Below are positions 8,072 through 13,101 of a stretch of DNA of 13,800 nt, piece after piece. The notes beneath the pieces were generated by a model that saw only the letters and a list, made by a program, of their open reading frames with translations, was not told where the DNA came from and ran no database searches. This DNA is from Deltaproteobacteria bacterium RIFCSPHIGHO2_02_FULL_40_11 (lineage in GTDB: Bacteria > Bdellovibrionota > JACOXK01 > 2-02-FULL-40-11): the NCBI GenBank assembly GCA_001798105.1, contig MGRI01000005.1, forward strand, positions 2,812 to 16,611, given 5' to 3'. The translations under genes and the position numbers were made by a program. Every line of letters begins with the position of its first letter. The first letter of the stretch is position 1.

Positions 8072-9112
8072 ATGAGCGACACACCTACACCAACACCGAA
8101 TACAAACAGAGCCGGATTAACACGCAAAGATTACGGCGGACATCCTTCTACGCTGTGTAGCGGCTGCGGACATAATTCCATTACCAATGGCATTATTGCA
8201 GCTTGTTATGATTTAGGACTTCACCCGCACCAAGTTGTAAAATTAAGCGGCATCGGATGCTCGAGCAAAACACCGACGTATTTTATGAATCGCTCGCATG
8301 GATTTAATACCGTACACGGAAGAATGCCTTCTATTGCAACCGGCGTAGAACTTGCCAATCACACGCTTACCAATTTAGGGGTAAGTGGCGATGGCGATTC
8401 TGCCAGTATTGGGATAGGACAATTTGTACATGCGATTCGCAGAAATACAAAACTGGTTTATATTATTGAAAACAATGGAACGTACGGCCTGACCAAAGGA
8501 CAATTTTCAGCAACCGCAGATCATGAAGCCCTGGACCATTACAAGAATGTGAATAAGTACCAAGCTTTAGATTTGTGTGAAACGGCGATTATCTGTGGCG
8601 CTTCTTTTGTGGCCAGATCTTTTTCGGGCGACCGAAAACAAATGGGAGAACTCATTAAAGCAGCCATTGCCCATGGCGGATGTGCCATTATTGATATTAT
8701 TAGCCCTTGCGTTACCTTTAACGACCATCCTGAAAGCACCAAAAGTTATGCTTATATGAAAGAACACGATTTTCCCCTGCAAGAATTGGGGTTTGTACCT
8801 TCTTTTGAAGAAATTCAAGTCGATTACAATCCCGGAGAAGCCAGAAATGTGAAATTGCACGACGGCTCCCATTTAATTTTAAAGAAATTGAAAGAAGACT
8901 ACGATCCAACCAGCCGACTGAATGCCTTAAAAACCATTGATGCCGCGAAACAAGAAAATCATGTTTTAACGGGGCTGGTTTATTATAATCAAGATATCCC
9001 GTCTCATGCCAAACTTTTGTCCTTGCCAGATAAACCTTTAAAAGATTTTACGGAAAAAGAACTTCGCCCCACAAAAGAAGAATTTGAAGCCATTTTAAAA
9101 GACCTAAAATAA
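8072..9112 (+). CDS. korB: 2-oxoacid:ferredoxin oxidoreductase, beta subunit (thiamine diphosphate)
   Basis: This 346-aa subunit binds thiamine diphosphate and the 4Fe-4S cluster. The diphosphate/Mg site is GDGDS at 106-110 with ENNGTYG at 133-139. The cysteines expected to hold the cluster are Cys29 and Cys32 (CSGCGH), Cys63 (GIGCSS) and Cys213 (SPCVTFND). No separate delta (ferredoxin-like) subunit or domain is present, so this is the compact KorAB arrangement. ATG 8072 is preceded by GGGAGA at about 11 nt, within the last codons of korA. The stop codon and the codon before it lie in the outer arm of the palindromic element at 9105-9240. Confidence 0.92.
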   Translation: MSDTPTPTPNTNRAGLTRKDYGGHPSTLCSGCGHNSITNGIIAACYDLGLHPHQVVKLSGIGCSSKTPTYFMNRSHGFNTVHGRMPSIATGVELANHTLTNLGVSGDGDSASIGIGQFVHAIRRNTKLVYIIENNGTYGLTKGQFSATADHEALDHYKNVNKYQALDLCETAIICGASFVARSFSGDRKQMGELIKAAIAHGGCAIIDIISPCVTFNDHPESTKSYAYMKEHDFPLQELGFVPSFEEIQVDYNPGEARNVKLHDGSHLILKKLKEDYDPTSRLNALKTIDAAKQENHVLTGLVYYNQDIPSHAKLLSLPDKPLKDFTEKELRPTKEEFEAILKDLK

Positions 9113-9240
9113 AAATTGAAAAACGAACAAGAAATGATATTTATTCGCTTCATGGCTCGCCCTGCGGGCAGTAGCCCGCAGGGCTGCGCTTTACTTACGC
9201 TCATTAAACATCATTTCTTGTTCGCCTTGATTTTATTTTA
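9105..9240 (+). repeat. Nested palindromic element A, after korB
   Basis: Three nested stems are visible. The outermost arms are 10 bp (9105-9114 with 9231-9240). The next are 14 bp perfect (9125-9138 with 9210-9223, GAACAAGAAATGAT). The centre is an 11-bp GC-rich hairpin (9159-9169 with 9174-9184, loop AGTA). Two unpaired blocks flank the central hairpin: TCGCTTCATGGCTCGC (9145-9160) and GCTGCGCTTTACTTACGCTC (9183-9202). Both recur in element B at 12971-13101 around different stems. The outer arm starts inside the korB CTA codon and covers its stop. No U-run follows the hairpin, so it is not a standard intrinsic terminator, although it may stop transcription or protect mRNA ends. Confidence 0.85.
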
Positions 9241-9865
9241 TCCCTTTTGTGTGCATTCATATCCCAAAGCATGGTGGGAGCCTTTTCCAAAAGACAAAGC
9301 CGCGTCCTGGGAAATTTTACCGCAAGAAGCCAAAGAAGAAGATAATGAGGTGATTCTTTCGAAACGCACAGAACTGGGCATTTTTTCTAATTTTGCAAAT
9401 ACCCCGTTTGACTTGGATAACACTCCATACGCAAGCGTCGAAGGTCTTTGGCAAAGCTTAAAATATCCAGATTCAGATGATCCAAAAGACCCAAGACACG
9501 CTTTAACTTGGATCTATACCAGGGCAGCTGTAAGAAATCTCTATGGTTTTGAAGCTAAAAAAGCAGGCAATAACACCAAAGAAAATTATACAAAGCTTGG
9601 AATTTCGTGGGTCTCTTATAAAGGACGCCGCATGGAATATAAAGGCAAAGATCAAGCCATCCACTATCGCTTAATCAAACGCGCCATCTTGGCAAAAATT
9701 CTTCAAAACAAAAATGCAAGAGATCTGCTGCTTCAAACTGGAAATTTAAAACTTCGCCCCGATCATATTCAAGACAAAGATGTCCCACCCGCCTATCGCT
9801 ACTACGACATCCTCATGGACATCCGCACAAAACTGCAACGGACCGCAAAGAAGAAAAGAAAATAG
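9152..9865 (+). CDS. NADAR-domain protein, probably exported
   Basis: The region from about 9370 encodes a NADAR (YbiA/RibX-like) domain. Recognisable are FSNFANTPF, the SxE-x5-K pattern in ASVEGLWQSLKYP, a helical middle (YKGKDQAIHYRLIKRAILAKILQ), ARDLLLQTGNLKL, and an end like YYDILMDIRTKL. NADAR proteins cleave or process N-glycosidic ADP-ribose-like or riboflavin-intermediate substrates; some reverse ADP-ribosylation of DNA guanine. Before the domain is a signal-peptide-like segment (KHHFLFALILFYPFCVHS, then YPKAWW), which is unusual for NADAR. The start is uncertain: TTG 9116, ATG 9134 and ATG 9152 are in frame, none has a Shine-Dalgarno, and all lie in palindromic element A. I chose ATG 9152 for a 36-residue signal. 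The basic C-terminus (KKKRK) ends 17 nt from the convergent PIN gene. Confidence 0.75.
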   Translation: MARPAGSSPQGCALLTLIKHHFLFALILFYPFCVHSYPKAWWEPFPKDKAASWEILPQEAKEEDNEVILSKRTELGIFSNFANTPFDLDNTPYASVEGLWQSLKYPDSDDPKDPRHALTWIYTRAAVRNLYGFEAKKAGNNTKENYTKLGISWVSYKGRRMEYKGKDQAIHYRLIKRAILAKILQNKNARDLLLQTGNLKLRPDHIQDKDVPPAYRYYDILMDIRTKLQRTAKKKRK

Positions 9866-9882
9866 CGGTGAAGCATATTCAT

Positions 9883-10305
9883 TTACTCTAAAACTTCTAA
9901 GAATTCTGTTGCTGTAATAATTTGAATATTTTTATAATTTTTGATTTTTAAAACTGATTTATCCCCGCTCACAATATAATCGGCGCTTCCTTTCATCGCG
10001 ATTCTCATTAAAATATCATCATCTCTATCAGTAAAAATACAAATTTTTGAGTTTTTTATATTTATGAATTGCGCCTTCTCAACAATGAAATTTAATGTTT
10101 CATATGCTTCCGCATAAAAATATCCAAGCCTTTGTTTAATATGATTGTATTCTAAAACTGAGAAATATTCTTGTTTTAGTTCAGGAGATAAAAGTGGCGT
10201 AAATTCTTCTTTGATCCATGCATCAAGAATCTTAGACGGCGCCCCTTTTTTTGACAAAAAACCACTTAAAACAACATTGGTATCAACGACGACTCTTTTT
10301 TTCAC
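9883..10305 (-). CDS. PIN-domain toxin of a type II toxin-antitoxin pair
   Basis: This 140-aa protein is a PIN-fold ribonuclease of the 'putative toxin-antitoxin system toxin component, PIN family' type. Acidic residues for the metal site are Asp8 (VVVDTNVVLSG), Glu46 or nearby in ELKQEY, the TDRDDDILM cluster at 92-100, and Asp115 (YIVSGDKSVL). Such toxins cleave RNA, often tRNA or rRNA; the target cannot be read from sequence. The start codon is GTG (10305-10303) and lies inside the antitoxin gene: the two overlap by 23 nt in different frames, so toxin translation depends on the antitoxin mRNA. It converges with the NADAR gene. Confidence 0.85.
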   Translation of the reverse strand: MKKRVVVDTNVVLSGFLSKKGAPSKILDAWIKEEFTPLLSPELKQEYFSVLEYNHIKQRLGYFYAEAYETLNFIVEKAQFINIKNSKICIFTDRDDDILMRIAMKGSADYIVSGDKSVLKIKNYKNIQIITATEFLEVLE

Positions 10306-10546
10306 GCCTTACCGCTTTCTTGGCAGAATCCACAAGATTTTTGATTTGAGACTCAGATACATCATTAAACTGGCGTCTGATGTCTTCTAAAGTTTTAAGT
10401 GCTTTTTCTTCCTTTTCTGAAGATGGCTGGGTAACTAAATGAATACCCATCCGAATAATCTCTGCAATTGATTTGTTGGTTAAAAATGCTTTCTTTTTGA
10501 GCTGCCCCAACTCCTCTTCTTTTAAGTAAATAGTGGTTTTTTTCAT
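10283..10546 (-). CDS. Ribbon-helix-helix antitoxin
   Basis: This 87-aa protein begins MKKTTIYLKEEELGQLKKKA with NKSIAEIIRMGIHLV after it: one beta strand and two helices, the ribbon-helix-helix (CopG/Arc-like) DNA-binding fold, at residues 1-38. The rest is a charged helical tail (about 42-87, ending KKSRR) expected to wrap around and block the PIN toxin. GGAGGG (10560-10555) lies 8 nt before the ATG. The promoter and an inverted repeat that could be its operator are directly upstream, consistent with autoregulation by the antitoxin or the complex. Antitoxin first, toxin second is the usual order for this class. Confidence 0.85.
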   Translation of the reverse strand: MKKTTIYLKEEELGQLKKKAFLTNKSIAEIIRMGIHLVTQPSSEKEEKALKTLEDIRRQFNDVSESQIKNLVDSAKKAVRREKKSRR

Positions 10547-10567
10547 AATCTACACCCTCCAAGTACC

Positions 10568-10596
10568 ATAATGCCATATATATTGCTATATGTCAA
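10568..10596 (-). promoter_or_regulatory. Candidate promoter of the RHH/PIN operon
   Basis: On the minus strand an exact TTGACA (10596-10591), a 17-nt spacer and CATTAT (10573-10568) precede the antitoxin. The predicted start is near 10561, giving a leader of about 15 nt that retains the GGAGGG site. Confidence 0.5.
10575..10592. promoter_or_regulatory. Candidate operator of the RHH/PIN operon
   Basis: An inverted repeat CATATA-N6-TATATG fills the spacer between the -35 and -10 boxes. Bound antitoxin there would block RNA polymerase. The arms are short and AT-rich, so chance is not excluded; position is the main support. Confidence 0.45.
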
Positions 10597-10650
10597 CCTG
10601 CTCGTTTTTGAGGTGCTCAGGCCAGACCCCTTTTATCTGTACGTGGTACG

Positions 10651-10708
10651 TCAAAAATTAAAATCGCCGTCCACAGAAAAATAACCCAGGCGAATGCGTT
10701 GGGTATTG
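10651..10708 (-). repeat. Direct repeat copy 1: orphan gene tail
   Basis: On the minus strand this stretch encodes NTQRIRLGYFSVDGDFNF and a TGA stop, exactly the last 18 residues of the 468-aa protein whose gene ends at 11520. From 10653 to 10708, 53 of 56 bases match copy 2 (offset 869). The three mismatches are silent, and the stop differs (TGA against TAG). Upstream the frame stays open (about 24 codons including KTAKVGF) to a TAA in the HigB promoter, without a start codon or similarity to the 468-aa gene. It is therefore a gene-tail remnant or an attachment-type repeat rather than a gene. The 5' half can fold into a hairpin around ACCCA/TGGGT. Confidence 0.8.
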
Positions 10709-10771
10709 AATCCCACTTTGGCGGTCTTTCGCTTCCTTATCTGTGTTTTGTCTTCTGTATCCAATAAATAC

Positions 10772-10799
10772 TTGACATTTGTAGTTTATAAGCTACACT
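10772..10799 (+). promoter_or_regulatory. Candidate promoter of the HigBA-like operon
   Basis: TTGACA (10772-10777) is exact. TACACT (10794-10799) follows at 16 nt. The predicted start, about 10806, coincides with the toxin ATG at 10807, and no Shine-Dalgarno is present, so the toxin message may be leaderless. Confidence 0.5.
10780..10797. promoter_or_regulatory. Palindromic operator candidate of the HigBA-like operon
   Basis: TGTAGTTTATAAGCTACA is an 18-bp palindrome with one mismatched pair. It covers the promoter spacer and part of the -10 box. A helix-turn-helix antitoxin dimer is the expected ligand, giving autorepression. Confidence 0.6.
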
Positions 10800-10806
10800 A
10801 TAGATA

Positions 10807-11148
10807 ATGGAAGCTCGAGAGAGAACCGTTATCTACTATGAAACGCCCGATGGTAAAAAACCGGCTCAAGCCTGGCTTTATTCCCTTAGAGATACAATGG
10901 CTAGAGCAAAATTAAGAGCAAGGATTGATCGGGTTAAACTTGGTAATTTCGGGAAATGTGATCCTGTGGGTCAAGGAATTATGGAGTTAAAACTCGATTT
11001 TGGCCCTGGATATAGAATTTATTTTGGCCAAATGAGTCAAACATTGATTATTCTTCTTTGTGGAGGAGATAAAAGCACACAATCAAAAGACATTAAAAAA
11101 GCCCAAGAATACTGGGCTGATTATAAAAGGAGACATGCAAATGAATAA
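10807..11148 (+). CDS. HigB/RelE-family toxin (addiction module killer type)
   Basis: This 113-aa protein belongs to the RelE/HigB fold group, subgroup 'putative addiction module killer protein' (phage Gp49-like). Typical segments are AQAWLYSLRD, ARIDRVKLGNFG, VGQGIMELKLDFGPGYRIYFG, and the hallmark LLCGGDKSTQSKDIKKAQEYW near residues 80-106. Members cut mRNA on the ribosome. The toxin comes first and its end overlaps the antitoxin start by 8 nt, as in HigBA pairs. The ATG has no Shine-Dalgarno but follows the -10 box by 7 nt. The whole pair with its promoter lies between two 56-bp direct repeats. Confidence 0.88.
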   Translation: MEARERTVIYYETPDGKKPAQAWLYSLRDTMARAKLRARIDRVKLGNFGKCDPVGQGIMELKLDFGPGYRIYFGQMSQTLIILLCGGDKSTQSKDIKKAQEYWADYKRRHANE

Positions 11149-11458
11149 AAAAATGAAAAACAAAAATAACTATGAAGAAGATTTAATTGAATCCTTAAAA
11201 GATCCAAAAGAAGCAATTGCTTATCTTCAAGCCGCACTTGAAGAAAGTGATATGCCGGAAGTTTTTTTACTGGCCTTACGACGCATAGCTGAAGCTAGAG
11301 GTATTTCAAATCTTGCTCAAGAGGCTCATTTGAACAGAGAAAACCTTTATAGATTACTTTCTAAAGAAGGAAACCCAGAGCTTGATAGTCTTTATGCAAT
11401 CTTAGACGCTTTGGGATTTAAATTTTCTGTTGAACTTAAAAAAGCATCTAATTTTTAG
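11141..11458 (+). CDS. HigA-like helix-turn-helix antitoxin
   Basis: This 105-aa protein matches the 'putative addiction module antidote' family. A leading segment EEDLIESLKDPKEAIAYLQAALEE (in parts) is followed by FLLALRRIAEARG and a Cro-like helix-turn-helix at about residues 55-100 (ISNLAQEAHLNRENLYRLLS, GNPELDSLYAILDALG). It should neutralise the upstream toxin and bind the palindrome in the promoter. I chose ATG 11141 because AGGAG (11128-11132) stands 8 nt before it; ATG 11135, two codons earlier, would be only 2 nt from that site. The first codons overlap the toxin stop. It converges with the 468-aa gene across 61 nt in which I see no terminator. Confidence 0.88.
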   Translation: MNKKMKNKNNYEEDLIESLKDPKEAIAYLQAALEESDMPEVFLLALRRIAEARGISNLAQEAHLNRENLYRLLSKEGNPELDSLYAILDALGFKFSVELKKASNF

Positions 11459-11519
11459 ACGCCCCCTTCATATTCATATTATTGCTATTCTTACTAAGAT
11501 ATCAAATTATTCAAACTGG

Positions 11520-12926
11520 CTAAAAATTAAAATCACCATCCACAGAAAAATAACCCAGGCGAATGCGCTGGGTATTGCACAGGGAATGATACAGGGTTGG
11601 GTTTTTGCTCTGCATAGCTAAAAGCTTCGTCAAAGCTTTGAGGTATTTTTCTTTCAGCGGATGATGGCTCATGCGATAGCTGTGAAGGCTGGCGTAAGCA
11701 AATTTCAGATCATGCGCAAACATCACCGTGTAATCATTCTTACAGGCGCAAAAGGCAAACAACTCTAACGTAAATTCATTGATTTTTTGAGTTTGAATCA
11801 TCTCATCTAAAGCCCCTAAGGCTTCAGCTACACGACCATGTTTGATATGATATTCCAAAAAATACTGGGGGCTATTTTTTTCATCGATGGTTTTTAGGGG
11901 AATCTGCTCAGGTGTTTCAAATGGTTTGGATAAAATGGCCCATTTTTTCACCAAAAGTGCACTCATGAATAAAGCTTTTACTTGATCTTGCGGATCCATG
12001 ACAGAACAGCAAGATTCCAAGCTTTCAACATAAATTAAAGGATAAATGGCTGTCACCCACCTTTCAAAAGAAGATTGAAAAACAATGTCACTTGCCGAAA
12101 GTTTAATGACTTCAAACAAGGATTTTAAGCTTTGCCCTTCTTGAATCCAACGCAAAATCTTTTCAAGGGTTTGAGATCTTTCATCCTGATAGATCCCCTC
12201 ACGAAACGCATCAAACTGCTCTTTTGGAAAAACCACATCATCTTTTTGAATTGCAGCCAGAATTGTTTTCCAATTTTGGTTATAAAACACTTCGACAATA
12301 GGATACGATTCCAAGTGGGGTTTTGTATTTAAAATATAATGTAAAACAGGAAACCAAATTTCAGCATAGTTTTCCCACTTCATCGCTTCACAAAAATGCC
12401 AGGTTTTACATAAATAAATGGCTTTATTTCCCATGTTGAGTTCATCCGATAAAACGTGAGACATCAAATAGGCAAAAAACTTTTTTCGATCTTTTGGATT
12501 ACGCATTAAAAAAACAACCAAAGGAAAGATTTTTTGAAAATCTTGAGTTGCATAAACTTTTTTTAAAGTCTCAAAATTGAGTTCTTCTGAAAGTGGCGGC
12601 GGTCCTAATACTTTTTTAAAATCAACAGGATCTTGACTGGCTTCACAGAGGCCATACCACCCCATTTGTCCAATGGGAAGCCATCTGCTCTTTGTTCGAT
12701 AAAAACTTGAAAGTTGCCAAGCCGTTTCAAGCCCCATCATGGCATGTCTAAAACCGACGTCATATTTTTTTTGCGTAGATCGATGTGCCACTTCTTTGGC
12801 AAAGGCTAAGGTAATCTCTCGCGGTGAAAATGTTCGATTGAGCTTCGAAAAACTAGAAATATAAAAATGAGACTGCGTTTTTTCCCAAAGCGCAGATGTT
12901 TTTTCTTGTAAGGATTCTTCTGACAT
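11520..12926 (-). CDS. Conserved-looking hypothetical protein, 468 aa, mainly helical
   Basis: I do not recognise this protein with confidence. It has no signal peptide, no clear membrane helix and no metal or nucleotide motif, so it is probably cytoplasmic. The composition suggests an all-helical fold. Two segments, FRHAMMGLETAWQLSS and MGNKAIYLCKTWHFCEAMKW with a following PVLHYIL, faintly recall the helical repeats of questin-oxidase-like/Rieske-associated proteins; this is only an impression. The last 18 residues (NTQRIRLGYFSVDGDFNF) are repeated as an orphan tail at 10651-10708. ATG 12926 has no Shine-Dalgarno, but TATAAA lies five nt upstream. It lies downstream of tgt on the same strand, separated from it by palindromic element B. 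Confidence 0.7.
   Translation of the reverse strand: MSEESLQEKTSALWEKTQSHFYISSFSKLNRTFSPREITLAFAKEVAHRSTQKKYDVGFRHAMMGLETAWQLSSFYRTKSRWLPIGQMGWYGLCEASQDPVDFKKVLGPPPLSEELNFETLKKVYATQDFQKIFPLVVFLMRNPKDRKKFFAYLMSHVLSDELNMGNKAIYLCKTWHFCEAMKWENYAEIWFPVLHYILNTKPHLESYPIVEVFYNQNWKTILAAIQKDDVVFPKEQFDAFREGIYQDERSQTLEKILRWIQEGQSLKSLFEVIKLSASDIVFQSSFERWVTAIYPLIYVESLESCCSVMDPQDQVKALFMSALLVKKWAILSKPFETPEQIPLKTIDEKNSPQYFLEYHIKHGRVAEALGALDEMIQTQKINEFTLELFAFCACKNDYTVMFAHDLKFAYASLHSYRMSHHPLKEKYLKALTKLLAMQSKNPTLYHSLCNTQRIRLGYFSVDGDFNF
11522..11577 (-). repeat. Direct repeat copy 2: in-frame 3' end of the 468-aa gene
   Basis: This is the partner of the orphan tail at 10653-10708 (53/56 identical, same orientation, 869 nt away). 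Here it forms the true end of the open reading frame. AATAACCCAG and CTGGGTATT can pair as a stem with one bulge. In copy 1 a C-to-T change turns one pair of that stem into a G-U wobble. Confidence 0.8.
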
Positions 12927-12931
12927 TAAAA

Positions 12932-12937
12932 TTTATA
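12932..12937 (-). promoter_or_regulatory. -10-like box before the 468-aa gene
   Basis: TATAAA on the minus strand ends five nt before ATG 12926, which would place the transcript start at the ATG. No convincing -35 box is found at 16-18 nt, so this is weak. Confidence 0.3.
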
Positions 12938-12970
12938 CTAATAATGGCGTGGCTGAAATGCAATGAAATA

Positions 12971-13101
12971 CACGCCTAAAATCCACAGAAAATTAAAGTA
13001 ATAGGAGCGGAAGTAAAGCGCAGCAGGCGCCGTGTCGCTAGACACGCCGCCTGCGAGCCATGAAGCGATATTACTTTAATTTTCTGTGGATTTTAGGCGT
13101 G
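12971..13101 (-). repeat. Nested palindromic element B, after tgt
   Basis: Perfect 32-bp outer arms (12971-13002 with 13070-13101) enclose a central stem of 12 of 13 pairs (13022-13034 with 13039-13051, loop GCTA). Read in the tgt direction, TCGCTTCATGGCTCGC (13068-13053) and GCTGCGCTTTACTTCCGCTC (13024-13005) flank the central stem; the first is identical to element A and the second matches 19 of 20. The outer arm next to tgt contains its last two codons and stop (CACGCCTAA). As with element A, the TCGCTTC block is the one nearer the upstream gene. The 44 nt between this element and the 468-aa gene hold only its -10-like box. Confidence 0.87.

Noticed and set aside
9159..9184. Classic rho-independent terminator of korAB
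   Set aside because: The hairpin is strong, but TGCGCTTTACTTACGC follows instead of a U-run. The same holds for element B, so a terminator role is not shown by sequence.
11060..11140. Longer N-terminus for the HigA-like antitoxin
   Set aside because: The extra residues lie wholly inside the toxin gene in another frame; AGGAG at the right distance points to ATG 11141.
10651..11577. Integron gene cassette with attC sites around the HigBA-like pair
   Set aside because: Copy 1 contains GTTGGGT, which fits the attC core, but the matching opposite core is missing in both copies and copy 2 lacks it altogether. The repeats are coding gene ends with silent changes, not the usual attC palindromes.
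12943..12978. Tiny plus-strand frame ending in HA and TAA like tgt
   Set aside because: The likeness comes solely from the inverted arm of element B; the frame is 11 codons long with no start signals.
9105..13101. CRISPR array
   Set aside because: There are only two elements, far apart and with nested stems; no regularly spaced short repeats occur anywhere in the window.
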